This document shows, piece by piece, positions 1-8,989 of a stretch of 18,869 nucleotides of DNA (the first letter of the stretch is position 1; every line of letters starts with the position of its first letter). The stretch is from UBA1715 sp045599365 (GTDB lineage: Bacteria; Bacteroidota; Bacteroidia; Bacteroidales; UBA1715): the NCBI GenBank assembly GCA_045599365.1, contig JAZRVS010000092.1, forward strand, positions 1 to 18,869, read 5' to 3'. The position numbers and the translations under genes were made by a program. The notes below the pieces were generated by a model, which saw only the letters and a program-made list of their open reading frames with translations, was not told the origin of the DNA and did no database searches.

Positions 1-819
1 ATCTGCAAATTGTGGATCAAAATCAGCCTTGTAGATAGCGCAATTATACCCCACACACTTACTAAAATAAGCAGTTTTTCCATCCTTGGTAAAAGACAAA
101 TTACTTACATGAGCCTTTGAATCAATAAGTGACTTTACCTCCTTTACATTTTTCCAAACTGAGTCACCTTGTCGAGTTGCTTGTAATACGCGAGTTAAAT
201 AATTCGCGTAAATATATGACGTATCAGCCAGTTTGACATCAAGAGGGCGAACTCCGGCAAAGAAAAACAAAGTATCATTGTATTGACATGGAGCATACTC
301 TGCATACATTGAATTCACATTTTGTTCTGGAATTCTCTTTACTTCCAAGCCAACCGATTCTCCAACTTTATTAATTTTCTTTGTGAGTATAGTTATCTCC
401 TCTTTTGCACGTTTTGTATAATAATCAGCTTTGTTTTTATTCAACTTATAATGAATTTCGTACTGCGCCTTTGCTTCATTATACTTTCCTTGCAATTTCA
501 ACATTTCGGCATACCAATAATTAGCCAAGCGATATGTTATAGAATCTTCAGAAATTGCAATTTTGTAATATTTCTCAGCATCAGGATAATTTTGATAACC
601 GCGACAAGCTTCAGCACACTTAAAGGCAATATCTGGATTATCAATATACATTAGAGCTTTTTCGTATGCTTGGTGTGCGCCAAAGTAATTAGCACGAGCA
701 TAGCACGTGTCACCTAAAGCAATATAGGCTTCATAATATTGCTTTTTCCCTTGGGCAAACGAACTCAAAGAAAAAATACCAAATAAAAGCAATGCTATAA
801 TATATTGAAGCGATTTCAT
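1..819 (-). CDS. PorE-like TPR/PD40 protein of the type IX secretion family (3' end outside window)
   Basis: An open frame starts at ATG 819-817 and runs without a stop through the left edge, giving 273 residues; the C-terminus is missing. The start MKSLQYIIALLLFG with a cleavage-like SFAQG at about residue 23 is a Sec signal peptide. There is no Cys lipobox, unlike lipoprotein PorE. Residues about 25-140 look like TPR repeats, with ANYFGAHQAYEKAL, NYPDAEKYYKIAI and GKYNEAKAQYEIHYKLNKN as helix-turn-helix units. Around residues 232-265, HVSNLSFTKDGKTAYFSK matches a PD40/WD40-like beta-propeller strand. In the family, TPR and propeller are followed by a regulatory domain and an OmpA-type peptidoglycan-binding domain, both expected beyond the window. 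It starts 5 bases after the PorP/SprF gene, the usual pairing. A periplasmic scaffold role linking the outer-membrane partner to peptidoglycan is inferred from the family. Confidence 0.82.
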   Translation of the reverse strand, partial: MKSLQYIIALLLFGIFSLSSFAQGKKQYYEAYIALGDTCYARANYFGAHQAYEKALMYIDNPDIAFKCAEACRGYQNYPDAEKYYKIAISEDSITYRLANYWYAEMLKLQGKYNEAKAQYEIHYKLNKNKADYYTKRAKEEITILTKKINKVGESVGLEVKRIPEQNVNSMYAEYAPCQYNDTLFFFAGVRPLDVKLADTSYIYANYLTRVLQATRQGDSVWKNVKEVKSLIDSKAHVSNLSFTKDGKTAYFSKCVGYNCAIYKADFDPQFAD

Positions 820-824
820 ATTTT

Positions 825-1904
825 CTATCTAAATGGATCGTTAACAATACCCTCTGGATTAACCATAATAGGTTGACGACAATTCAAAAGTTTCAACGAT
901 AACTCAAAGCTATCATTTTTAACATTCTTCCCCGAAGCCCATTTATCTGATTTACGATAATTAGAAACGGTGATATCGTAACTACAACCTAGTTGTAAAG
1001 TCCAGTTCTTTGTAATTGGTTTATCAAACATCAATCCAAAAATAATAGCATCTTTTACGCGATACCATGTACCAGCATAAACAGCATCAATGATTGGTGT
1101 ATATTCACCGACACTAAATTTCGCGTACGTACCAACATTCATTTCATTATACTTCTTTTGATTTGTATAAATAAAACTTGGCAACATCGAAATCTTTGAA
1201 TTTATAGGAATAACTGCATTTGAGTTCAATGAAAATCTTCTAAAATTATCTCCAGCATCATCACTCGCAACAGCAAGACCTCCGCCTCCAGAGCCAAACA
1301 ATCGGAAAAACGTAATACCAAAATTAATCGGAATAACATCTGTAACATTGTATTGAGCATTTAACCCCAACCCCATATCACAATAGAAACGAGCTCTATG
1401 TTCGTATTCTTCCCATCCTGGAGTTATTTTTCCTGTCATAGGATCAACTTTGTTTCCAAGTTCTACATTCCCACTATTGATACTCATTACATCAAACATG
1501 ATATCCAAACCAGCAGACAAACGCAATTTTCCTGGAATTACCACATAATGATACGCTGGTATTAACTTTATTTGTGTATTTCCGTAAGAACTTTCTCCTG
1601 CATAATCAGCGACAACTAAACCTCCAAGACCAATATTTCCGCCTAACAATTGTACTTTTTCCAAATGTTGATCGTACGAAGCCATAAAAGTTGTATAAGT
1701 TCCCCACTGTCCTTTATAATTCGTATATATACGATTGTGACATTCATTCACTCCAGCTAAAGCAGGATTGTAATAAAGAGGAGCGGCATCAAACTGAGAA
1801 AAATGCGTATCTTGCGCGTAACCGCAACATACACAAATCACGGCACTCACTACAATAGCAATAAATCGTTGTATAGAAACACTCATACTCAACCAATTTG
1901 ACAT
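825..1904 (-). CDS. PorP/SprF family type IX secretion outer-membrane protein
   Basis: The 359-residue product has a signal peptide ending near CGYAQD, followed by the family hallmark THFSQFDAAPLYYNPALAG. The rest is beta-barrel-like: alternating aromatic strands, glycine-rich turns and repeated NFGITFF/IFGLMFD-type strands. PorP/SprF proteins are outer-membrane partners of T9SS cargo and gliding machinery in Bacteroidota. The downstream TPR/PD40 gene, 5 bases away, is the usual companion. The start is uncertain. ATG 1904-1902 gives the longest frame, but an in-frame ATG at 1886-1884 (MSVSIQRF) gives a more typical signal peptide. A TATATTTG -7-like box at 1906-1913 would place the transcript start downstream of the first ATG, favouring the shorter form. 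The gene could also be transcribed from metG, 38 bases upstream. Which cargo it serves cannot be told from the window. Confidence 0.9.
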   Translation of the reverse strand: MSNWLSMSVSIQRFIAIVVSAVICVCCGYAQDTHFSQFDAAPLYYNPALAGVNECHNRIYTNYKGQWGTYTTFMASYDQHLEKVQLLGGNIGLGGLVVADYAGESSYGNTQIKLIPAYHYVVIPGKLRLSAGLDIMFDVMSINSGNVELGNKVDPMTGKITPGWEEYEHRARFYCDMGLGLNAQYNVTDVIPINFGITFFRLFGSGGGGLAVASDDAGDNFRRFSLNSNAVIPINSKISMLPSFIYTNQKKYNEMNVGTYAKFSVGEYTPIIDAVYAGTWYRVKDAIIFGLMFDKPITKNWTLQLGCSYDITVSNYRKSDKWASGKNVKNDSFELSLKLLNCRQPIMVNPEGIVNDPFR

Positions 1905-1905
1905 G

Positions 1906-1913
1906 CAAATATA
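1906..1913 (-). promoter_or_regulatory. Possible -7 box (TATATTTG) for the PorP/SprF gene
   Basis: On the minus strand the bases read TATATTTG, an exact match to the Bacteroidota TAnnTTTG -7 consensus. I found no TTTG-type -33 element at the usual spacing upstream, so the call is weak. If used, transcription would start near 1899, inside the first possible start codons, and translation would begin at ATG 1886. Confidence 0.35.
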
Positions 1914-1942
1914 TACATAAAATTTAGTAAATTGTGATAATT

Positions 1943-3985
1943 TTAAGAAATTGGACTACCATTCTTAACTTTTTTGTCCGTAGCTACAAATTGTAACTTT
2001 CCATCGGCATTTTCAGCCATCAAAATCATACCTTGTGATTCAATTCCTTTCATTTTTCTTGGCGCGAGATTTACAAGAACACTCACCTGACGCCCAACGC
2101 ATTCTTCTGGAGTAAAATGTTCTGCAATACCAGAGACAATCGTTCTTGTATCTATGCCAGTATCAATAGAAAGTTTCATCAACTTATCTGTTTTTGGTAC
2201 TCGTTCAGCTGCCAAAATTGTTCCAATACGAATATCCAATTTTGAAAAATCATCGTAGGTGATTTCCAGCTTTTGTGGAGCAACTGGAGCATTCATAGCG
2301 GCTTCTGCTTCACGAGCCTTTTTCGCAGCTTCCAATTTTGCTATTTGCGCTTCTACTTCAGCATCTTCAATCTTTCGGAACATCAATTCTGCTTGACCTA
2401 TTTCGTTGCATTCTTTCATTATGTCTGCATTCCCTGCATCAGCCCATTTAGCATTATCTATTTTCATCATCTTCATAATCTTAGCTGACGAGAAAGGTAA
2501 AAATGGTTCAAATAGAATTCCACAATTAGCAGTGATTTGCAAACAAACATTCAAAATTGTTGCGACACGAGTTTCATCGGTTTTTATCAACTTCCATGGT
2601 TCTGTTTCTGTCAAATATTTATTTCCAACCCGAGCTAACTGCATTGCATCTTTCAAAGCATCACGGAAACGATAATTTTCGATATTTTTAGAAATGTTAT
2701 CTTTGGCTGTTGCAATTGCATCTAAGGCTTGTTTATCAACATCGTTCAACACGCCTTTAGAAGGAACTTTTCCCGCAAAATATTTTTGTGTCAATACAAC
2801 AACACGATTCACAAAATTACCAAGAATTGCCACCAATTCGTTATTATTACGTGCTTGGAAGTCTTTCCATGTAAAATCGTTGTCTTTTGTTTCTGGAGCA
2901 TTTGCCGTTAAAACATAACGCAATGTATCTTGTTGATTTTTAAAATCTTCCAAATATTCATTCAACCAAACTGCCCAATTTTGCGATGTTGAAATTTTAT
3001 CTCCTTCCAAATTCAAAAATTCATTTGCAGGAACATTTTCTGGCAAAATATATTCTCCATGAGCCTTTAACATTACTGGGAACACAATACAATGGAACAC
3101 GATATTGTCTTTTCCTATAAAATGTACCAATTTAGAATCTTCCGATTTCCAATATTTTTCCCAATCTGGAGTGCATTCCTGCGTAGAAGTGATATAACCT
3201 ATTGGAGCATCAAACCACACATACAACACCTTTCCTTCTGTGCCTTCCAATGGTAGAGGAACACCCCAATCCAAATCACGGCTTACCGCACGAGGATGTA
3301 AACCTCCGTCTAACCACGATTTACATTGTCCATAAACATTTGTTTTCCATTCCTTGTGACCTTCCAAAATCCATTTACGAAGGAATTCCTCATGTTTATC
3401 GAGTGGCAAATACCAATGTTTTGTTGCTTTTTTTACTGGTTTTGCACCAGAAAGTTTACTTACAGGATTTATCAATTCTTCTGGAGAAAGCGAACTTCCA
3501 CATTTTTCACATTGATCGCCGTAAGCTCCTTCTGCACCACATTTCGGACAAGTACCAACAATATAACGATCGGCCAAAAATTGTTGAGCTTCTTCGTCAT
3601 AATATTGCTCCGATGTAAGTTCTATAAATTCTCCCTTATCATACAATGTTTTGAAAAAATCTGACGAAACTTTTGTATGTAAATCGTGAGATGTACGAGA
3701 ATAATTTGAAAAACTGATTCCAAATTCTTCGAATGATTTTCGAATAATCGCATCGTAACGATCAACAATATCTTGTGGAGAACAATTTTCTTTTTTTGCT
3801 TTAATAGTGATTGGCACACCATGTTCGTCGCTACCACATACAAAAAGCACATCCTTGTCATTCATTCGTAAGTAACGAACATAAATATCGGCTGGAACAT
3901 AGACCCCAGCAAGGTGTCCAATATGAACTGGTCCATTCGCATACGGAAGGGCTGCTGTAATGAGGTATCGTTTATATTCTTTCAT
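1943..3985 (-). CDS. metG: Methionyl-tRNA synthetase
   Basis: This 680-residue class I synthetase charges tRNA-Met with methionine in the cytoplasm. The Rossmann-fold signature is PYANGPVHIGHLAG, with HIGH at residues 21-24. The zinc knuckle in the connective domain is intact: C146, C149, C159 and C162 (C-x2-C-x9-C-x2-C). The second signature is KISTS at 330-334 in place of KMSKS, as commonly seen in Bacteroidota MetRS. The anticodon-binding helical domain follows. A C-terminal Trbp111/EMAP-like OB-fold tRNA-binding domain spans about 575-680 (DFSKLDIRIGTI). It is preceded by a charged Ala/Glu/Lys linker. Length and domain order are normal for a full-length MetRS with the appended tRNA-binding domain. 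It lies 23 bases downstream of pssA and is probably co-transcribed with the rimP-nusA-infB genes. Confidence 0.98.
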   Translation of the reverse strand: MKEYKRYLITAALPYANGPVHIGHLAGVYVPADIYVRYLRMNDKDVLFVCGSDEHGVPITIKAKKENCSPQDIVDRYDAIIRKSFEEFGISFSNYSRTSHDLHTKVSSDFFKTLYDKGEFIELTSEQYYDEEAQQFLADRYIVGTCPKCGAEGAYGDQCEKCGSSLSPEELINPVSKLSGAKPVKKATKHWYLPLDKHEEFLRKWILEGHKEWKTNVYGQCKSWLDGGLHPRAVSRDLDWGVPLPLEGTEGKVLYVWFDAPIGYITSTQECTPDWEKYWKSEDSKLVHFIGKDNIVFHCIVFPVMLKAHGEYILPENVPANEFLNLEGDKISTSQNWAVWLNEYLEDFKNQQDTLRYVLTANAPETKDNDFTWKDFQARNNNELVAILGNFVNRVVVLTQKYFAGKVPSKGVLNDVDKQALDAIATAKDNISKNIENYRFRDALKDAMQLARVGNKYLTETEPWKLIKTDETRVATILNVCLQITANCGILFEPFLPFSSAKIMKMMKIDNAKWADAGNADIMKECNEIGQAELMFRKIEDAEVEAQIAKLEAAKKAREAEAAMNAPVAPQKLEITYDDFSKLDIRIGTILAAERVPKTDKLMKLSIDTGIDTRTIVSGIAEHFTPEECVGRQVSVLVNLAPRKMKGIESQGMILMAENADGKLQFVATDKKVKNGSPIS

Positions 3986-4008
3986 ATATACAATATTAAT
4001 AGTGTTCT

Positions 4009-4734
4009 TTATACATTCTTTCTTGTCGACATATTATTGATAATTGACAACACTATATAACAAACAATTACAAATATCAACCCTTGTAACTGAAAGATTA
4101 CCAACAAAATAACAGCAAGAATCAAAAAGATATATCTAATTTTATTATCAGACCATGAATAATTTTTGAATTTCAAAGAAAACATTGGAATCTCAGAAAT
4201 TAACAATAAAGAAAAGACAATAGACAAGACAACCAATACCACAACAGGAAGATAATCAAGTTCAGGCATAAAAGCAAATGAAGCGAAAAAGATTGCATTT
4301 GCTGGGGTTGGTAATCCAATAAACGAACAAGTTTGTCGTTCATCTAAATTGAATTTTGCTAATCGCAAAGCCGAAAATGCTACCATAATATATGGAATAA
4401 ATGCCATAAGATAATCTTGAGTAGCAATGATAGTGCCATCGTCTGGTCTCAAACTTTCAAATCCTAAAATATGTAAAATCATTGCTGACGTGATTGCTGC
4501 TGGTGCAAAACCAAACGTAATCAAATCTGCCAAAGAATCTAATTCCTTTCCGATAGCAGAAGATACCTTTAACAAGCGTGCTGCAAATCCATCAAAAAAG
4601 TCAAATAGTGCACCCAAAAAGATAAGAATAACTGCCCATTCTATATTCACAAACTGCGTTGTTGCTACAATGACAGAACAAACGCCACACAACAAATTAC
4701 AAAGTGTAATACAATTAGGAATATGCTTTTTCAT
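4009..4734 (-). CDS. pssA: CDP-diacylglycerol--serine O-phosphatidyltransferase
   Basis: The 241-residue membrane enzyme makes phosphatidylserine, the precursor of phosphatidylethanolamine, from CDP-diacylglycerol and serine. The CDP-alcohol phosphatidyltransferase signature D-x2-DG-x2-AR-x8-G-x3-D-x3-D is complete: D45, D48, G49, A52, R53, G62, D66 and D70. Several hydrophobic membrane segments follow, including a C-terminal pair (YLPVVVLVVLSIVFSLLL and YIFLILAVILLVIFQLQGL). I chose ATG 4734-4732 (MKKHIPNCITLCNLLCG), which fits the usual family N-terminus and leaves 25 bases after infB. The frame is open to an earlier start at 4800, but that would add a Lys-rich extension overlapping infB by 41 bases. 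The serine specificity is inferred from overall resemblance, particularly the N-terminal IPNxITLxNLxxG pattern, rather than proven by the catalytic motif. Confidence 0.93.
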   Translation of the reverse strand: MKKHIPNCITLCNLLCGVCSVIVATTQFVNIEWAVILIFLGALFDFFDGFAARLLKVSSAIGKELDSLADLITFGFAPAAITSAMILHILGFESLRPDDGTIIATQDYLMAFIPYIMVAFSALRLAKFNLDERQTCSFIGLPTPANAIFFASFAFMPELDYLPVVVLVVLSIVFSLLLISEIPMFSLKFKNYSWSDNKIRYIFLILAVILLVIFQLQGLIFVIVCYIVLSIINNMSTRKNV

Positions 4735-4759
4735 AGCAAGAAATAATTGTAAATTTATT

Positions 4760-7648
4760 TTATAGAGTTCTTTGAACTTCTTTTTCTTCAAAAGCTTCAA
4801 TCATATCGCCTTCTTGAATATCGTTGTAGTTTGCGACACTCAAACCGCACTCAAAACCTTTTGTCATTTCCTTAACGTCTTCTTTAACCTTACGTAGAGA
4901 AGAAAGAGCTCCAGTGTAAATTACGATACCATCGCGAATAATACGAACTTTTGAATTTCGCATAATTTTTCCATCCGTAACGTAACAACCTGCAACAGTA
5001 CCGACCTTAGAGATTTTGAATACCTGTCGAACTTCACAACTACCAGTAACTTCTTCTTTTATTTCAGGAGAAAGCATACCACTCATAGCGTCTTTTACTT
5101 CGTTGATTGCATCGTAAATAATTGAATATAAACGAATGTCTATTCCTAGTTTTTCAGCCATTCTACGAGCATCCGCAGAAGGACGAACTTGGAAACCAAC
5201 AATAATTGCTTTTGAAGCTGAAGCTAACAAGACATCTGATTCTGAAATTTGACCAACCGCCTTGTGTTTGATAACAATCTCTATTTCTTCAGTAGAAAGT
5301 TTCAACAACGAATCAGCCAATGCTTCTATTGAACCACCAACATCACCCTTAATAATCAAATTCAACTCTTGAACATTTCCAATCTTAATCTTGCGAGCAA
5401 TATCTTCAAGTGTTTCTGGTTTCATTGCACGCAATTCTTGTTCACGTTGCAAACGTTCACGTTTACTTGCAATATCACGAGCTTCGCGTTCATTTTCCAT
5501 CACGTGAATTTTATCACCAGCTTGTGGTGCACCATCAAGACCTAAAACCATTACTGGCGTTGATGGACCTGCTTCTGTAATGCGCTGTTCACGTTCGTTA
5601 AACATAGCTTTAATTTTACCAGCATGCATACCAGCTAATATAACATCACCAACATGAAGTGTTCCTGAACTTATCAAAAGATTCGTTGTGTAACCACGAC
5701 CTTTATCAAGTTTTGCTTCTATAACAGTTCCTTGTGCTGGTTTATTTGGATTAGCAGTCAACTCCAACAAATCAGCTTGAAGAAGAACCTTTTCCATCAA
5801 CAAATCAACATTTTTACCGAATTTAGCAGCAATTTCTTGACATTGATATTTACCACCCCATTCTTCAACAAGATAATTCATATTAGCAAGTTGTTCGCGA
5901 ACACGATCTGGATTGGCTCCTGGTTTATCAATCTTATTGATTGCAAAAATAATAGGGCAACCAGCAGCTGCAGCATGATTAATAGCCTCAACAGTTTGTG
6001 GCATTACTTGGTCATCAGCTGCGACCACAATAATTGCAATATCTGTTACTTGAGCGCCACGAGCACGCATAGCAGTAAATGCCTCATGACCTGGAGTATC
6101 AAGGAATGTTATTTGACGACCATCAGCCAATGTAACATTATAAGCTCCAATATGTTGTGTAATACCGCCAGCTTCACCTGCAATTACATTTGTTTTACGA
6201 ATATAGTCAAGCAACGATGTCTTACCATGGTCAACGTGTCCCATAACCGTAACTATTGGAGGTCGTGGTTTCAAATCTTCTGGTTTATCTTCAACTTCTT
6301 CAATTGCTTCTTGTGCATCGGCACTTACAAATTGAACTTCAAAGCCAAAGTTTTCTGCAATCATTTGGATAGTATCGGCTTCCAATCGTTGATTCAACGA
6401 AACCATCAAACCAATTTCAAAACAAGTTTTAATAATATCCATTGCTGGAATATTCATCATTGCCGAAAGGTCATTTGCTGAAACCACATCAGTAACTTTC
6501 AAGATTTTTTCTTGTTCTTGTTGTTCTAATTCAGCCAATTCCATTTCTTGGCGAATTTTCTCTTTTTTCTCACGATTATGCTTTGATGTAAGAGTTTTCT
6601 TACCCATACTATCAAGCTTTGTACGAACATCTTTTATGTTACGTTCAATGTCTTCATCGCTTATTTCCTCATGGAAGAAGCCATGTTTATTCTTTCCATG
6701 CTTATCGCGACCTTTGCCACCCTTATCATTTCTACCCTTTGAATCTCTATCAAAACTTTCGTGTTCATCAATATTGACCTTTTCTCCTTTAACCGTAATA
6801 TGATTACGTTTCCCTTTTTTAGAGACTCTTTCCTCAGGTTGAGTTTGAAGGATATCAACAGTAGTAATGATTTTTGGTCCTTTTATAGTTGGGACTTCCG
6901 TTTTAATGAAATTTTCCTCGCGAGGACGTTTTTTCTCAGATTCTACAGGTGCAGGAGTACTTTGAGCTTTTTGTGCCTCCATTATTTTCTTGCTCGCAAT
7001 AACCTTTTCTCGTTTTTCCTGTTCTTTTTCTTTTTTTGTTTTTTTATCTGGACGAGTTTTTTGATTAAGAGCACCTAAGTCAATTGTACCCAAAACCTTT
7101 ACCTTATTTTCAACCTTTGCAGTTGAAGGGTTAAAAATTTCATCTTCGGTTTTCTCAACAACAGGACTAACCATTTCTTCTTTAGGAACAACTTTTTCAA
7201 CCTCTGGCACATCAATCTTTGTTTCAACAGGCTTTTCCATCACCTTTTCAACAACTTTTTCTACTGGTTGTATTGATTTTTCAACCTTTTCTTTAACAGG
7301 AGTTGTTGGTCGATTTGCCTTATCCAAATCAATATTTCCTATAATATTAGGTTTTTTTATTGTTGGAGTTTCGGTTTGAAACACCTCTTCTTTTTTAGGG
7401 GCAACAGGTTCTTCTTGTGGCAATTCTATCGTTTCTTGAGCTTTACGCATTTCTGAAAGGTCAACACTACCAGCATCTTTTTTTTCTTTGGCGCCATCAG
7501 AAAATTCGTTCATTAGTTCATCATACATTTCGTCAGTGATTTTTGACGATGGACTATTCTCAACCTCAAACCCTTTACTCTTTAAGAATTCGACAATTCT
7601 GTCCAATCCTGTATTTAACTCTTGTGATACTTTTCCTAATCTTGCCAT
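4760..7648 (-). CDS. infB: Translation initiation factor IF-2
   Basis: The 962-residue GTPase places initiator fMet-tRNA on the 30S subunit and promotes subunit joining. An IF2_N-like module forms residues 1-50 (LGKVSQELNTGLDRIVEFLKS). A long Lys/Glu/Pro/Val-rich linker spans about 50-380, and a second IF2_N module about 384-445. The G domain shows G1 GHVDHGKT at 470-477, G3 DTPGH at 517-521 and G4 NKID at 571-574. Domains II, III and IV follow, ending in the fMet-tRNA-binding region (GSCEVRQVFKISKVGTVAGCYV). The large size and charged linker are normal for Bacteroidota. The linker holds three imperfect copies of a segment resembling IKxPKIIGTIDL (near 95, 180 and 252). The gene follows nusA by 47 bases in the conserved rimP-nusA-infB order. 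Confidence 0.98.
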   Translation of the reverse strand: MARLGKVSQELNTGLDRIVEFLKSKGFEVENSPSSKITDEMYDELMNEFSDGAKEKKDAGSVDLSEMRKAQETIELPQEEPVAPKKEEVFQTETPTIKKPNIIGNIDLDKANRPTTPVKEKVEKSIQPVEKVVEKVMEKPVETKIDVPEVEKVVPKEEMVSPVVEKTEDEIFNPSTAKVENKVKVLGTIDLGALNQKTRPDKKTKKEKEQEKREKVIASKKIMEAQKAQSTPAPVESEKKRPREENFIKTEVPTIKGPKIITTVDILQTQPEERVSKKGKRNHITVKGEKVNIDEHESFDRDSKGRNDKGGKGRDKHGKNKHGFFHEEISDEDIERNIKDVRTKLDSMGKKTLTSKHNREKKEKIRQEMELAELEQQEQEKILKVTDVVSANDLSAMMNIPAMDIIKTCFEIGLMVSLNQRLEADTIQMIAENFGFEVQFVSADAQEAIEEVEDKPEDLKPRPPIVTVMGHVDHGKTSLLDYIRKTNVIAGEAGGITQHIGAYNVTLADGRQITFLDTPGHEAFTAMRARGAQVTDIAIIVVAADDQVMPQTVEAINHAAAAGCPIIFAINKIDKPGANPDRVREQLANMNYLVEEWGGKYQCQEIAAKFGKNVDLLMEKVLLQADLLELTANPNKPAQGTVIEAKLDKGRGYTTNLLISSGTLHVGDVILAGMHAGKIKAMFNEREQRITEAGPSTPVMVLGLDGAPQAGDKIHVMENEREARDIASKRERLQREQELRAMKPETLEDIARKIKIGNVQELNLIIKGDVGGSIEALADSLLKLSTEEIEIVIKHKAVGQISESDVLLASASKAIIVGFQVRPSADARRMAEKLGIDIRLYSIIYDAINEVKDAMSGMLSPEIKEEVTGSCEVRQVFKISKVGTVAGCYVTDGKIMRNSKVRIIRDGIVIYTGALSSLRKVKEDVKEMTKGFECGLSVANYNDIQEGDMIEAFEEKEVQRTL

Positions 7649-7695
7649 ATTTATCTATTTTACTGTTGTCCGATTTGGTTATTTCTATTGATTAA

Positions 7696-8958
7696 TTAGT
7701 TGTTGAATTCTTCGCTAAGAATCTTTAATACATCATCAATTGTTTCTTCTTCCAAATCAACTCGTTTCAACAAATCATCTTTACTGATACGAAGTACGCT
7801 CTTTGCAGTGTCGTAACCAGCTTTCTTAAATTCGTCAAGAATCCAAGAATCAATTTCATCGCTAAATTCATCAAGTTCAATATCATCTTCTATGATATCA
7901 TTTTCGCGATAAACTTCTATATCATAACCAGTTAACTGAATTGCCAACTTAATGTTAGCACCACCTTTACCAATTGCAAGCGAAACTTGATCTTGAGACA
8001 TAAACACATCAGCTTTTTTGTTTGCTTCGTCAACTTTTATCGAAGAAATCTTTGCTGGACTCAACGCACGTTGAATAAACAATTGAGGATTCGTTGTATA
8101 GTTTATAACATCAATATTTTCGTTTCTCAACTCACGTACAATACCATGAATACGAGCTCCTTTCACACCCACACAAGCACCTACTGGATCAATTCTATCA
8201 TCGTATGATTCAACAGCTACTTTTGCTTTTTCACCTGGGATTCGAACTATTTTCTTGATAGTAATTAAACCATCAAAAACTTCAGGAACATCGTATTCAA
8301 ACAAACGTTCAAGGAACGATGGTGTTGTTCTCGAAACTGTGATAATTGGTTTTCCATTATCCATTTCAACTTTTGCAATAACACCACGAACAGAATCACC
8401 TTTACGGTAGAAATCCGAAGGGATTTGCTCTGATTTTGGCAAATGTAACTCATTGCGTTCTTCGTCAACAAGTGTAATTTCCTTTTTCCAAACTTGAGCA
8501 ACTTCAGCCGTAATAATTTGACCAACTTGATCTTTGTATTTTGTATAAATATTGTATTTCTCCAAATCTTGAATACGCGACATCAAATTTTGGCGAATTG
8601 AAAGTACTTCACGACGACCAAAATCACTGATACTAATTTTATCTGTTACATCTTCTCCGACTTCATAATCAGCATCAATTTTTTGTGCTTCTGACAAAGA
8701 AATTTGACTCAACGTATCTTCAACATCATCATCTTCAACGACTTCTCGGTTATGCCATATTTCAAAGTCTCCTTTATCAACATTTATAGTGATATTGAAA
8801 CTTTTGGTAATTGCCTCATCGTCTTCCACGTTAAATTTACGTTTCAACAAGTTAATCAATACTTCTTCAAGAATTTTCACCATCGTTGGACGATTGATGT
8901 TCTTGTCTGATTTGAACTCTGCAAAAGCTTCCGCTAAATTTTGATGTTCTTCTTTCAT
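7696..8958 (-). CDS. nusA: Transcription termination/antitermination factor NusA
   Basis: The 420-residue RNA-polymerase-associated factor controls pausing, termination and antitermination. The N-terminal polymerase-binding domain (about 1-130) is followed by an S1 domain (about 135-200, DQVGQIITAEVAQVWKKEI). Next come the first KH domain (GACVGVKGARI, starting at 260) and a second KH domain with the GxxG loop IGKGG at 329-333. An acidic stretch (ENDIIEDDIELDEF) leads into a helix-hairpin-helix-like C-terminus (about 376-418). The protein lacks the two long acidic repeats of E. coli NusA, which is usual in this phylum. The start ATG 8958 (MKEEHQNLAEAFAEFK) aligns with family N-termini. It lies 31 bases after rimP, the near-universal arrangement. 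Autoregulation of the operon by NusA is known in E. coli and is only an inference here. Confidence 0.97.
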   Translation of the reverse strand: MKEEHQNLAEAFAEFKSDKNINRPTMVKILEEVLINLLKRKFNVEDDEAITKSFNITINVDKGDFEIWHNREVVEDDDVEDTLSQISLSEAQKIDADYEVGEDVTDKISISDFGRREVLSIRQNLMSRIQDLEKYNIYTKYKDQVGQIITAEVAQVWKKEITLVDEERNELHLPKSEQIPSDFYRKGDSVRGVIAKVEMDNGKPIITVSRTTPSFLERLFEYDVPEVFDGLITIKKIVRIPGEKAKVAVESYDDRIDPVGACVGVKGARIHGIVRELRNENIDVINYTTNPQLFIQRALSPAKISSIKVDEANKKADVFMSQDQVSLAIGKGGANIKLAIQLTGYDIEVYRENDIIEDDIELDEFSDEIDSWILDEFKKAGYDTAKSVLRISKDDLLKRVDLEEETIDDVLKILSEEFNN

Positions 8959-8989
8959 CGCTTTACAATTGTTACTTTGATACTTAGAT

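Noticed and set aside
4735..4800. A longer pssA starting at ATG 4800
   Set aside because: It would overlap infB by 41 bases and add a Lys-rich extension not typical of the family; ATG 4734 fits the family N-terminus better.
5732..6481. A 249-codon open frame on the plus strand opposite infB
   Set aside because: It lies opposite the conserved IF-2 G domain, has Cys/Asn/Ile/Phe-rich composition typical of antisense shadows in AT-rich DNA, and shows no recognisable domain.
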